Source: Symbiodinium sp. CCMP2592 (taxonomy: Eukaryota > Sar > Dinophyceae > Suessiales > Symbiodiniaceae). Taken from it: DNA of 64,000 nt. Shown piece by piece: positions 23,383 to 33,924 of this stretch. Both the position numbers and the translations under genes were made by a program. The notes under the pieces were generated by a model that was not told where the DNA came from, made no database searches, and saw only the letters and a list, made by a program, of their open reading frames with translations. Position 1 is the first letter of the stretch; each line of letters begins with the position of its first letter. The DNA lies in assembly GCA_905221615.1 (NCBI GenBank), contig CAJNDT010000506.1, forward strand, positions 124,001 through 188,000, in the 5' to 3' direction.

Positions 23383-25784
23383 AAAGAGAGCCAGCCGAAA
23401 AGACGAAAGGCATGGAAGAGAGTCAATGGAAGCCGCCTCGATGTTCGGCAACACCTGGATGGGCGAGGGCCGCGGGTAGGTCTTGGACGCGTCAATGGCC
23501 GACGCCTGGGCCGAGAAAATTGAGAAAAAACCCGTTTGACATGATCTCTCCCGCTCAATCCTCACCAAGCGGCGGAAGAGAGGGTGCCAATCTGGCCTCC
23601 TCCAATCCGGCTCAGGAGAGGCTTTGTCAGGTAGCTCATGGGATGATGCAAGTCGAACGTGGCTGTGGCATCCACCCCGCAAAGACCCAAAGACAAGAAG
23701 CTGCCGACGGGATGAGCTTTGGCCGCCCCCACAAAGGAGAAGACCTTTCCATGCACAGCCATCCAACAGTCCATCTCGGTGTTGTGGTCCTGAACCTGGT
23801 GAATTGTGTAGACCGGCAAACTTGAGGGAAGTGCGGGAGCCGGCCCTCCGGAACCTGCATAGCTAAGCTCCAGCTGAGGGGTGCCTTCCACCGTGGCCGT
23901 GTCACCCATCCACGAGACGGTGTTCAGCTTCGTGCCAAAGAGCCTCACGGCATCCAGCTGGCCGACATCCGCCATTTGAAACCCGACCGTGGCTTTGATG
24001 GAACCTGGTCGCAGGTTGGAGACGACGACCTTCACGTTTGCAAGGCCCTGGGCTGCCATGGCATCGTGCACCTGAGCACGCAAAGCTGGGAACACGGGGT
24101 CTCCATGTCAGTTGCCTCTGCGTTAATTAGTAAGGCGTGCTCTCTCAGTGCTCCTGCCTTGATCGCGAGCGAGGCCGATGTCTGCGCGCTAGTGAGGTCA
24201 TAGCTGGAGGCGACCAGATTCGGGAAGCTCAGATTATACCACATGGTTGCATTCTGAACTGTGGTCATCAAGGCGGTGGTGGTGGTAGTAACTGAAGTCA
24301 CTGGAGAACTTCCGCAGCCAGCTAGGTCACCAAGAACCAAAGCACCAGAACGCACGGACAGGTCAACGTAAGAGATGGGGTGGATGGCTTCAAAGGCTGC
24401 GGTTGCATCTGTGCCGCAAAGCTTCTCGATGGCCCCTTGCCCTCCTGGTGGAGTGTACCGGTCTCCTGTGTGGAAGGGTATGTAGTTGGTCATATCGTAC
24501 ACCTTGCAACGCATGGCCAGCCAACAATCTGACAGAACTGAGTGCCAAGACATCTCAGAGCTCGAGATCAGGTTCACGTTCTCCGTCGGAACTGTAGGGT
24601 TCAGGACAGAGGTCCCCCCTCCAATGTTCGAAGGTGGAGGGGTTGGTGTTGGTGCTCCCGGCGCTGTCGTCGAGGTTGGACTTGGCGTAGGATTGCGGTT
24701 GATAGTGGCATCATAGGTTCCCATGACCGGCATTCGCGAGATGTAGGAATCAGCATGGATGCTTCTGAAGGAGGTGGTCACGTCCTGGCCACACAGAAGC
24801 ATTGAACTACCAGCCGCATGCGTGCTGCGTAATGCGGTCATGTCCACCACCCAAGTGCCAATCCGGCCCCAGCAATCGTTCGGACTGGCATGAGCAGACA
24901 GCATCGAGGCCGTGATCGAGGTGTACTGACTGGGACCCGATGGACTTGGGCTCGGACTTCCAGATGGCGTCGTGGTAGGGACTGGCGCAGGTGCCGGGTA
25001 ACTGCCTTGCAGATTGCCCTTCATGATGATGTAGCCATGGTTCACCCCTTGGCCCAAGTAGGAAAACGGATGAAAGGCCCGATATGATGCTGTTGAATCT
25101 TTGCCACACATGGACAGGACATAAGCCTTGCCACCGGGATGATAGTGGGTGTACAGGGACACATCCATGACAACATTTCGACTTCCATCATCCATACTGG
25201 TCCAGCAGTCATCGGAAGATTTGTGCTGAGCTACCTCAGAGGCTTGGATGGCAGTCGCAGGGGCTGCAGGCAGGGAGCCTCCAACCGCACAATTGTTGCG
25301 CATGCCTTCGTCATCATCCTCGTCCTCGTCCTCGTCATCGTCATCGTCATCGCCATCCAGACGTCGAGCCGGGATCGAAACCGCAGTCCTGCAGATTTCC
25401 GTGGCGTCGCCGTCCGCAATGGATTCCTGCAGGTCTTCCAGGCCGTGAACACACCAGAATCCAATGGAACCGTCAAGCCCACACATCTGTTCAATCACTC
25501 TGCGGCCGCCCTCGTGGTTCGACAGCAAGCGTGTCACATCATATACAACCTGAGTCCAGCAGCGAGTGGAAACCTAAATCCACAACAGGAAGAGGACTTT
25601 GCAGCCAAGGTACCTTCTGCCGGTTCACCACAATCACGGTCCAGCAACTCGTGGTGGTGGCATGGTTCGCCAGCAGGTTTGGGATTTCGGCGGCCGTGCA
25701 GCTGTTGGCGCTTACGGGCTCAACAACTGCCAGGACCACCGCCAGCCACGTAAGGAGCCATGCATTCATGATCTCGGACCCCAT
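19997..25784 (-). CDS. Tandem cytochrome b5 array fused to ferric reductase/NADPH oxidase
   Basis: Multi-exon minus-strand gene of roughly 1,700 codons. An N-terminal signal peptide is followed by ten cytochrome b5-like modules, a ferric-reductase-like membrane core, and a FAD/NAD(P)H reductase domain. Each b5 module repeats a DCW block, an H[xx]GG-type first haem ligand, a CGxDxT..F block and a second His. All ten keep both His residues; module 2 has the canonical HPGG. The core has His pairs spaced H-x13-H and H-x12-H, as in NOX/FRE proteins, then GGVGVTP and CGPG nucleotide-binding motifs. By family knowledge the reductase would take electrons from cytosolic NADPH across the membrane; the array would then lie outside or in a lumen and could store or relay them. 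The topology is inferred. One apparent 1-nt frameshift lies at about 21,072. The start Met could be 25,784, 25,769 or 25,817. Confidence 0.85.
20783..22447 (-). CDS. Exon: b5 modules 8 (end), 9, 10 and membrane core
   Basis: Begins YLDRHSGGRM (second half of b5 module 8). Module 9 follows (YKHSGG then GKHPWTY), then module 10 (PDHDAG then MAHAKG). The ferric-reductase core comes next with hydrophobic segments, including FLHHVSPVF, MLLWFLTATALLSTFWAIHY and AHYVVGSVASIYMLLHG. The frame then shifts by one base at about 21,072 and continues VTHFLAPVIVIVANLHIL and RKKTTLFPGAWLS. Dropping the extra G restores the expected WYSVFK-VTHF join. The second His pair lies just after the shift. Confidence 0.8.
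22448..22546 (-). other. GC-AG intron inside b5 module 8
   Basis: The 5' end on the minus strand is GC (22,546-22,545) and the 3' end is AG after GATTGC. Splicing joins VLDVTG to YLDRHSGG in frame. No GT donor gives this join. Confidence 0.7.
22547..23291 (-). CDS. Exons: b5 modules 6, 7 and start of 8
   Basis: Module 6: LQRHNKEADCWMSVYGNVY, AQHDGG, CVHGPDE. Module 7: MHSTTQDCWILLG, then a GT-AG intron at 22,827-22,904 (78 nt) that joins GIIWD to VTAYLPKHTGG in frame, then KNHKVGY. Module 8 starts VAKHNIAADCWMAVHGYVLD. Removing the intron restores the same VYDVT-xY-H spacing seen in the other modules. Confidence 0.8.
23292..23565 (-). other. Intron with (GA)n microsatellite
   Basis: A GTGAGG donor near 23,565 and an AG just before 23,291 bracket a stretch with (GA)n at 23,349-23,390. 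The exact junction phase does not resolve with these ends, so alternative sites a few bases away are likely. Confidence 0.55.
23566..24094 (-). CDS. Exon: SEA-like spacer and b5 module 5
   Basis: The first part (FPALRAQVHDAMAAQG, VKVVVSNLRPGSIKATVGFQ) looks like an alpha/beta extracellular spacer, SEA-like by eye. Module 5 follows: VQDHNTEMDCWMAVHGKVF, AHPVG, LHHPMSY. The upstream junction with the preceding exon (between about 24,095 and 24,140) is not resolved; a non-GT donor is possible. Confidence 0.65.
24110..25549 (-). CDS. Exon: b5 modules 1 (end) to 4 and linkers
   Basis: Starts VVYDVTRLLSNHEGG (module 1, second His in CVHGLED). An Asp/Glu-rich linker coded by a GTC/ATC repeat (25,309-25,355) follows. 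Module 2: HKSSDDCW, HYHPGG, FHPFSY. Module 3: HASPNDCW, THAAG, IHADSY. Module 4: HSVLSDCW, FHTGDRYTPPGG, IHPISY. Pro/Ser/Thr-rich linkers separate the modules, as in secreted multidomain proteins. Confidence 0.8.
25550..25613 (-). other. 64-nt GT-AG intron in b5 module 1
   Basis: GTACCTTGG at the 5' end and GGACTCAG at the 3' end. Splicing joins VVNRQK to VVYDVT in frame, restoring a b5 module. Confidence 0.8.
25614..25784 (-). CDS. First coding exon: signal peptide and b5 module 1 start
   Basis: MGSEIMNAWLLTWLAVVLAV then VEPVSANSC reads as a signal peptide with a hydrophobic core and a small-residue cleavage site. LLANHATTTSCWTVIVVNRQ follows as the start of module 1. An in-frame Met upstream (25,817) adds MTFAASDSFVS. 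The signal places the b5 array outside the cytosol. Confidence 0.75.
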
Positions 25785-25819
25785 GCTGACAAAGCTGTCG
25801 CTAGCTGCGAAGGTCATGC

Positions 25820-28000
25820 GCGGAATGCATGTAATTGGTTACACAAGCATCTGCCGTGATCATATCTGCAGCACTGCATACAACGTGGATGTGGTCTGTT
25901 CTGCACTACGCTGCGACATTTGACCCTGTGTGCCCCGTCTGCAGCCACGTCAATGCTCGTTCACCAAGAAGCTACGACGAATAGGTCACCATACGGTACG
26001 TACGGCGTACGGTCACGGTACTCTGAAATTTTCGATCGGCCGCCGGACACGATGGCGATTAGCACCAAACTCGCCTCTGCGCCCCGATCATCCCAATGAT
26101 GGACATGGATGATATGTTAGAACCTGGACCCAGCAGGACGCAAAACTTGGTTGATCTGACACCATGTTCCCGGTAAGGCAAAGGCTTGCTCATTAGTTCA
26201 TTCCTTCCTCCATTTGCATAGACTTGGCCAAATCAGCCGTCGAGGGTCTGCTGCCCCTGCAGCATATTGCAAAGCTAGTTCTGGTTCTAGCTTGGTCTTG
26301 GTCGGTTGGAAGTTGGGAGGTTAACGGGGCACGTATGTAGCATTGCTTGCCGGTGCTTACCCTCTGCAAAGGTCATGGCCACCCCGTGCTGAGGGTTCAA
26401 AACGCTTCACTTTCGCAACTAAAAGGCTGCTTCTTTGCGTATCTTAACGGATAGTCTGAAACTTTACGTCTTCAATACGCTCGATGAGATCACCCCAAAA
26501 ACCAACGAACCCCGGATACTAGATTGTGGGTAACCAACCCAGCAGTTGAAAGAGGGTGGTTGATTCACGTCGGGTGGCAAACCCAAGGCGAGAACAGCAA
26601 ATAAGATGATTCGCTCTTAATTAAGCATTCTCGGAAGACTTGCTGGCCTTAAGCCCGAAAAGAAATGATGAGTGGCAGAAGATTGCAAACTCCAAACCTT
26701 ACACAGGTTCGCCCACCACAAATTTCGCAGCTGCACATGCACGTGGCCAAAAACAACAATAACTTCGGTGGGTGTAAAAAACAAAAACGCCCATGCAAAA
26801 AAACTACCATGTGGCATGGGCAGGGTGGATGGTTCTCCTTGCCTCTGAATCAATCTTTTCATCGGCGCGAAGAGGACCACCCATGGATTTCACTTGGTGG
26901 CCTACTAAAATGAATTTGTGAACGACAACTCCGGCCCCTCGCATGACTGGTTCTCACAACTCGGGAAACCTGTCAAAACTAAGACTCCAAACAAAGCGAA
27001 TGCGTTAGCAGACTGGTTCCCACAAAACCCACAATAAATTGGCGGTCATTCCGTGGTTGGGAAAACTCAAATCCTGAAGATTGGATTCCCAAACCTTCAT
27101 CGGACATTTTGGACCCGGAAATGATGGGTGCCCAAACCCAAACAGTTGATTGTCTCCGAAACTCCAACCTCCAATCGGGTGGACGCCCAAAAGAGATGAT
27201 GGGGGGCCAAGCCCGAAGAAACGTTAACTGTTCCTCCAAGCACCTCACACTCTGATGAAACGTGATGGGTTGCAGTGGACAAGTAACAATCTCGAAGGGG
27301 TGACTGGGGCTGGAAACCCCAAACACCAATAGCACAACCCGCATTGACATGATGATTGGAAATCATCGCGTTCTTGTCTCCATGTAGTAGATCAAGTCGC
27401 ACAAACCGTTGAACATCCACCTCTATGACAACTGCGTTCTCGACGCACTTGAACATTTTGTCCAAGTCCAGCAGCCGCATCCTTCTGAGCCCAAGTCCAA
27501 GGACAACTTTAAAAAATGTGCATCCGGTGCAAAGCCATAACCTTCGAAACGATGGGTGGTCAAGTGGTAAGCCCTAAAATCTCGCACCCACAAAACGAAA
27601 AACAAACCTTGTCGCGCAAAACCCTGAGCCGCAACGGGTAGCTTCAACGACTGGATCTCCAAAACTCCAAACCTGTCGGGTCGGTCGGGCAGCACCACAA
27701 CCAAGTTCCAAGCAGTGCGGCAGCATTGAAAGGTGGTGCGAAGCACTTTTCCTTCAGCGTGAATTCGTGCTTCGGAAGCCCTCCTCAGAAAAGTGCACCG
27801 GATGATGCGTTCAATTGATTGTTTGCACTTTTTGAAGCTCTTACCAGGTGGAATCGAAACTTTTCAAAGTAATATTACAAAAAAAAAAGTTTCTACGTTG
27901 AAACTCCCTCCTAGCTTTCTGTCAAAAGTGGCGAATTTCCATGATTCGCTTGAATATAGCGTCGAAAAAACGTTGGAAAATGCTTGTGTGAAACACTTTT
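25820..28000. other. Gene-free stretch
   Basis: Probably upstream region of the reductase gene plus spacer. Between 26.9 and 27.7 kb short phrases recur (CTCCAAACC, GGGTGGACGCCCAAA, TTCCCAAACC), suggesting a badly diverged minisatellite. No coding region supported. Confidence 0.45.
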
Positions 28001-28650
28001 GAAAGCCTGGATGAGGAGCCGAAGCAGGCAGACGATGAAGCAAGGGATGGGGCAAGGGATGGGGCAAGGGCTTCGGCACCAGGCGCTCTGGGAGTGCAGC
28101 TGTCCGCGGGCCAGTCGCCGGACCAAGTCCTGAGCCTTCTCTCCAAGAGACAGGACAACACGTTCATCAACAATTTCATCCAGATCCTCTGCTGCGGGGG
28201 GGCCACTGCCGTTGAACGCAAAGGACCCACAGTCCAAGCTGTCGAGGTCCTTGGCTTCCGAAGAGCCGTATGGGAAAGAGAAGAAAGCCTTGCCGGTGAG
28301 GCTTTTTCTGAAGCAGTTTGGGTTGTCGGATGCTGAACTGAAATCAATGATGCAATCAGGAGATGTGGACGTGGTGAAGGACGCCGAGAACCGGCTCTAC
28401 TGTAGCTGGAAAGAAATCACATGGCGTAAGAGGGACAGGCTCTCTAGATTTTGAGCACGAAATCCAATGAGGTTAACTATATACGGCCCAGTTTCAAGAA
28501 TTTCAGCATCAAGAGAATGTAGCTGTGACAACGGCGTCCCTGAACCAGTTTCTCGGAGAGATGTGCGCTGTTGTGGATGCCAAGACCCTGACGTTGGCCG
28601 GAGTGAAGAGCCAAATCAGCACGCTGACCAAGGTCGCAGAAAGTTAAAGA
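28000..28650 (+). CDS. Unknown small gene, two or more exons
   Basis: Plus-strand frames give VQLSAGQSPDQVLSLLSKRQ and DNTFINNFIQILCCGG, then in another frame LFLKQFGLSDAELKSMMQSG, DVDVVKDAENRLYCSWKEIT. After a probable intron (GTAAGAGG donor at about 28,428) a last exon reads FQHQENVAVTTASLNQFLGE, MCAVVDAKTLTLAGVKSQIS, TLTKVAES-stop at about 28,647. The amphipathic C-terminus may form helices. I do not recognise the family. Confidence 0.5.
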
Positions 28651-28657
28651 CAGGGTT

Positions 28658-28750
28658 ATGTACATATGTATGTGTACAAATATATTTGTATATATACTGA
28701 TATATATATATATATATGTATACATAAGTATATATATATAATATAATATC
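28658..28750. repeat. (TA)n/(TATG)n microsatellite
   Basis: TATATA and GTATAC-type repeats immediately 3' of the small plus-strand gene. Confidence 0.9.
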
Positions 28751-28782
28751 GTAGATTCACATGTTCTCAGCCTCTGAGGGAC

Positions 28783-28960
28783 GAGGTCACCTCCCTTCGT
28801 CAAACATGAACGGGGTGTGGGGGCAGCCTCGGCTTTGTGGTGCTTGGACTCTGCCTGGAGAGCCGGGGCTCCAGTTTTGCTTGCTTCTGTCATCTAGACA
28901 GAACACAGAGAGGGTCGAGGTCACCTCCCCTCGTCGAACATGAACGAGGTGTGGAGGCAA
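28783..28960. repeat. Imperfect direct repeat around GAGGTCACCTCC
   Basis: Two copies of GAGGTCACCTCCC followed by TCGTC[AG]AACATGAACG, at 28,783-28,828 and 28,917-28,960. Confidence 0.7.
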
Positions 28961-30390
28961 AACCTCAGCAGGCAGCCTCTGCTCTGTCGGCTGCATCTGC
29001 AACTCTTCTTCTGCGAGCACTGCCATTCTTGAAGTTCGTTGTTTGGTCACTGGTACCTTGCTTGGATTTGTGTCAGTGCTCTAGAGGGAGTGCACGTGTT
29101 TTTTACCTCTATACATCGTTGTCTGCAGACCCAACCGCTCAAAAACTCGCAACGTGTATCACGACCGCGTGGAAATGGAAGTTGTCCAAAGGTCCATAGT
29201 TGAGACTCTGGGATCGTGAGTTCTAATGCTGCAGGGGCGAAGAGGCGTCTTCCAACTGCGGAAGATCCGTCGGCTCTGCAAGTCTCTTGGTATATGGATT
29301 GGCAGCCTCTGCGCAGCCCGGGATCTAAGTCCGAGGACACAGTGGGAGCCCACCCGGAGGCAGAAGTAAGAGCAACAGGAGGCCGCCGCATCGTCACATA
29401 TCTCTTTCGTGTGTGCCGACCTACCTGTTGCGTTGCCACAGTCGGTGCAGAGTGCACTTCCACTACCATTGGAAAGGGTGGTAGACTGGTAGACTTCGCG
29501 TGGGGGGTTTGCCAGGCGTAGGAAACGGCCTGCCACAGGAAACGGCCACCGGTAGGAAACAGCTTCCACTAGGAAACCGTCGAAACTTTTTGCAGCATCT
29601 CTGCCGCAAGAAAGAAGATGCAGCAGGCAACAGACGAACAACGGATTTGACCAGCACAAGGAAACCGCCACCAGTGAGAAACACCCTTCGGAAGGAACTG
29701 TCCAGCCCGTACAGCCACAGCGTGTCTCACTTCTAATTGTTGTTAACATCCACGCACATCCGGGAAACACAATTCACAAGCTTGCACAATCCCCAAACTG
29801 CTTGACTTAAAGACGTTTCAGAACAGCCATCGAGGAAAACACCAGAACCGCAAACCGACGCCCTCAGAAACCACCTGAAGCTCAAACAACCCACCACTGT
29901 CAGACTCGTAGATTAGCAGAATTTTTTTTTTGGCGTGGGCGGGCCTCGTCGACTACGGCTGTAGCACTCGGTCCCTACAAACCAAACAAACCAACAAACA
30001 AACACAGACAGCGGTGAAACAGAGCGGTTCGTTAAAAAAGAGGCAATGGGCTAGCTGCGGCGCACAGGCTTTGCCGGTGTTGGCCGTTCAGCACGAGCTA
30101 CGGGGCCTCAGCGACCGATCCACAACAGCAAAAGGCCGTCGCCTAGAGCTGTCCAGGCCCACCGGTGGAGCCCAAAGTCGAAGCTCCGGCCGCCGTTCTA
30201 GTTCCGTCGAACAACGGTCGGCCCCGGGGTCCTGTTGTGTCACGATCGTGCACACAAAGTCAAACAAGTCCACGGTGGAAGTCACTTCCACCGGCAAGAG
30301 CTGAGAAAAGACCCTACGACGTATGTCGATGGTCAAAACAGTCTCCTGCCGGCCGGTATGCAGTTCCACACCGTCATTGAGCACTATCAA
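28960..30390. other. Gene-free stretch
   Basis: No coding region I can support. AGGAAAC-type short motifs recur at 29.52-29.69 kb, and a poly-T run lies at 29,920-29,930. Confidence 0.45.
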
Positions 30391-30399
30391 TGTCGAGGG

Positions 30400-30960
30400 T
30401 CATGGCCAAGAATCCAACAGGCGCTGCATGTCGTTGCCGCTGGTCGGGAAGTGGGATTCTCGCAACAGGTATAACAATTGATAATTGCGCTGCGCATACA
30501 ATTCCTGAAGGCGGTGAAAACCGTATCGGAGTGCATCTTGATCGGGCTCATGAAGATGCGGCATCAGCTCAGTGGAAATGAACGGGATTTGAATGCCTGG
30601 GCCGAGCCCACCCTGTTCAATGAAGGCCTCCGCTTCGTATCTCCAGTGGTCCTGGCCCCAAGGGTCTCCTAGCCGAAACCATGCGCGACTTCCATCGGGC
30701 AGGGTCTTCTCGTTTGTCTCTTGGGCCACCAAGTGGTGGATGAGAACCTTGGCCTGCCACTGGTAGCAGCCGCCCGAAGGCGCCACAGGGCAGCGTGCAG
30801 AAGGCCAGCGGACTGGATGGGAAGCGTGGGCGGCGCTTGCAGACCCCAGGGGACATCGTCCAGCGGGAGCAGGAGTCTGAAAGTGCCCTTGCACACGCCC
30901 GGGTATGAAAACATTTGAGGGTCGAAGTCACCACGTCTAGCTGGGAGAAGCCCACGATGG
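30400..30960 (-). pseudogene. Retroelement C-terminal domain, frameshifted (copy 1)
   Basis: Two minus-strand frames: MFSYPGVCKGTFRLLLPLDD, VPWGLQAPPTLPIQSAGLLH, AALWRLRAAATS, then DGSRAWFRLGDPWGQDHW, GGLGPGIQIPFISTELMPHL and YLLRESHFPTSGNDMQRLLD. The same order occurs on the plus strand at 57.9-58.6 kb, after a helicase. Function unknown. It lies 3' of element B on the same strand and may be part of it. Confidence 0.6.
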
Positions 30961-31980
30961 AAGCCTTCCGAGGAACGCTGGGGCCTGTCCGAGTGCTACG
31001 CCCACCTCGCGTAGAACCTCATCCACAGATACGGCAACCGGAGGCGATAGGTATGCCAGCGCCGGTGGCGCCGACAGCCAGCTATCCTTGCCGAGCAAGA
31101 GCTCGCTGCACACCTCGTGGGGGCGACAGCCAATGTGGACGGCCGCTAGGACAGGCTGCGTGGCCATGGCGAAAAGGGATCGCGTTCCTGCTGGCCAGCT
31201 GCACAACCTAAAAAGAAGGGAGGTAAGTATTACCCCCCTGAGCTGGGCGACCTCATAAGCCAAAAGAGTAGGTGCAGCATGCCAATCCAAGCCGTCTCAA
31301 CAGATGGTGCAAGCAAGTAAATTAAATAACGAAAGCTCACAATACTTGATCCCGCCGACGTCCGCCCCCCATGCTCCCCAGGCCGAGACCAAACCAGCGA
31401 GGGATCAAGGTGCTCTCCCGATTTCTCCGCCCAAGCATTAGAGGCATGTCAACGTGAAGATGACTAAACATGCATGCAAGTCGCAATAGGATGGGAGGCT
31501 AGCGGCTAGGGCGCTTCCCCCCCCCCCCGCGCACGCTTGAATAGAGGGCAGAGCACCGTGCGCAGAACCCCATGCCCTAGGAAGGCGACCACCCCTGCGC
31601 CGCATGCGCCCCCTGGTGGCGCACGACGGAAGTAGGCATGTAGCCTAAGACCTGGGCGCAAGGCAACACCGAGTTCCTTCGTGGCGACTCGTTCGCGGTG
31701 AGTGGAACGAGATTCCTTCGTTTCACTCCCCCCTCACCGCACCGTGGTGAAATAACCACCAAAAGATGCAAGTAATACTCACTCAAAATCCTCGCCAAGT
31801 CACTGGTCACTTACCGACGTGACGAGTATCGCACATCGCACCGATCTACCGAAACAGGAGAGGAAACGAGGGTGACCCCTCCCCCCCTCCCCCCTCCTCG
31901 TCCTCGCCTGAATGAGGCAGAAGACAACAGGCTAGGACGCAGAAAAAGAGGAGGCCGACGCCAAAACGCCATAGGGATTA
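30960..31980. other. Degenerate region 3' of element B
   Basis: Contains a short minus-strand frame (RPHEVCSELLLGKDSWLS, ALAYLSPPVAVSVDEVLREV), a poly-C run at 31,516-31,528, and the first copy of a duplicated piece at 31,622-31,700. No intact gene. Confidence 0.45.
31622..31700 (-). repeat. Duplicated coding piece, copy 1
   Basis: The minus strand encodes HRERVATKELGV then LRLHAYFRR. It parallels HRKRVATKELGV and GLHAYFRR at 31,992-32,070. The two copies are 370 bp apart in direct orientation. Confidence 0.75.
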
Positions 31981-33050
31981 CCGAGAGCTCACCCGGCGGA
32001 AATAGGCATGTAGCCCAACACACTGACGCTTGATTACTCCGAGTTCCTTCGTGGCGACTCGTTTGCGGTGGTTGGCTCGCACCACATGCTCTGGCACGGG
32101 CAGCCGGCCCGCAGCGCGCCGAAGCACCGCAGGAGGGCCGCTACGGCGGGGGGCCTCACTGCCCAAGGCGAGGTGGGCGACCAGCTCCCGATGCGATTCG
32201 GTCAGGCGGGTGGCCCGCACCAGCTCATCCGGATCGGGCGAGAAGGGCTCCACAGCGCCCGTGGCCTCCGCCAGCAACCGACTGAGTTCCCCTGCTACGG
32301 CTTGTTGCAGCACCGGGAGACAGATCGGCTCCCTCCTGCGCGCGAACATAAACGCCATCGTGAAGCCATACAACGCCCTGGGGGGCATCCGGCAACAGGG
32401 CACGCATAAGCGCACGCGCAAGTCTGCCTTCAATAGCTTCGAGAACGAAATACACCCAGTTGCGAGGCGTCGTTCTCGGGTCACGCTGATACCAGTGTAG
32501 TCGGTGGAGCTGTTCTGCAAGGTGGGTTTTGGCCTCATCAATGGCATAAAGGACCCGCTTCGCGGCCGCAGGCAAAGGCAATGCCACCTTGATGCAGCTG
32601 CCCAATGGCGTTCGCAGCAGTGCTGTTGATGGCATAATTGAGCATGCGCTTCGGCGACAATGCCGCCCAGGCCCGACCGGACGAGGGACACCCACGGCCA
32701 AGGATCTCTCGGGCCTGGACCGGAGGGAGCAGGTCAGCCCGACCAAGCGAGGCCATGAGGGCCTGCAGGGCTTCGTAATGCGCACCAACCAAGTCAAGCT
32801 CGACGGCTTGCGGGCCCAACGCAAGCAGACGCATGGGCCTGGTTAGATGGGCGATGCCCGTGCGACAGTAGTAGCGTCCTTGTGGCACCGACGCACTACG
32901 AAAGTAATCGTTGGCAACAGTCACTCGCGAAGGAACAGCTTGCCAAAAGTCACTGAGGGCTCGGATACCACGCAGATGGTGTGGACCCAACACTGCAAGC
33001 ACCCTGCCCAAATAATCGTAGCGCAGGGGCTCCGAATCAGGTAAGGTCAC
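31978..33050 (-). pseudogene. Element B: possible palm-polymerase-like segment, frameshifted
   Basis: Three minus-strand frames in succession. The first has FRSASVPQGRYYCRTGIAHL, AVELDLVGAHYEALQALM and KRMLNYAINSTAANAIGQLH. The second has VYFVLEAIEGRLARALMRAL and GVVWLHDGVYV. The last has EPICLPVLQQAVAGELSRLL. A DxxGAHYE strand, an INSTAANAI helix and a HDGVYV turn are spaced like motifs A, B and C of a palm polymerase (family A-like), but I cannot place it in a named family. It lies directly after the RNase H half of element B. Confidence 0.35.
31992..32070 (-). repeat. Duplicated coding piece, copy 2
   Basis: Second copy of the piece at 31,622-31,700, at the 3' end of the polymerase-like frames of element B. 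Confidence 0.75.
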
Positions 33051-33149
33051 AACCTCGCCAACCTCGGCTAGCTGCTGCAACGACACAGCAAGTTGTAGTC
33101 CGGTCCAGTGTCGCGCTGTGGGCTGCAAGGCCTCGAGGATGGCATTGGA

Positions 33150-33566
33150 CAGCCCTGCTGTAGGCGGGGCGACCGAAGGGGGTGCGTCGAAGATGCTGAC
33201 GTACAGGCACTGCGGCCTGGTGCTGCAGCAGCAAGGCGGCCTGCAGCGCTTCGCCCGCAAGCGAGTCGGCAACCGTATTGGCACTGCGAGGGACTTGCTC
33301 CCACTCGACACGGATGTGTGACCTAGCGATGCTGTCCCAAGCGCCTTGAAAGCGTTTGACCAGGCTAACACAAGTAGGCAACAACTGCTAGGTTGTCCCC
33401 CTGAATGTGGATCACTCGAATGGAGACACCATTGGCTCGGAGGGTTATAGCGTACTCGAGAGAACGGGAAGCGGCAAGTATTGCCGCTTCAGCTTCGGCT
33501 TCATAGGCGTCTGGGCAGGCAGGTAGAGGCAGGGAGCTGTTCTCCGTAACCGTTGTGTTTAGGAAG
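33150..33566 (-). pseudogene. Element B: RNase H, second half
   Basis: The minus strand reads FLNTTVTENSSLPLPACPDA, YEAEAEAAILAASRSLEYAI, IRVIHIQGDNLAVVAYL, a one-base frame change, then LVKRFQGAWDSIARSHIRVE and WEQVPRSANTVADSLAGEAL. This is the catalytic Glu helix, GDN strand and C-terminal Asp helix of RNase H. The first half is at 41.98-42.2 kb; the two halves join in frame when element A is removed. Confidence 0.75.
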
Positions 33567-33924
33567 GGCGCTGTGAGCGAAGTTTACAAAACTCAGTTCC
33601 CTCATCAGAAATTTTATTGCCCAGAAGATATATTGGGCAAACGGAAATATCGGCGAAGGTATAAATGCACCGACGGTATCCCCGGAGAATATATGGGGTA
33701 TAAATTCTCATATCTTGCTTTCGCCTCTTGGGACTCCAATCAAATGTATCCTCGCCACTTAATGATGAATATCTAAAGAGATAGCAACTGCCGAAAGGAG
33801 CACGCAGGATGTTTTCAAACGGATGGCGGCAGGCTCACGCAGGCATCTAATTCTTGAACAGGTCTTTGACGTGTCGGGAAGGCGCACCTGTGTGCCTGTG
33901 CCCCCCCTTCCGCAGGCCGGCACG

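Noticed and set aside
33567-33920. AT-rich tail of element A as an independent regulatory region
   Set aside because: Fits a 3' untranslated or terminal region of element A; no specific motif could be defended.
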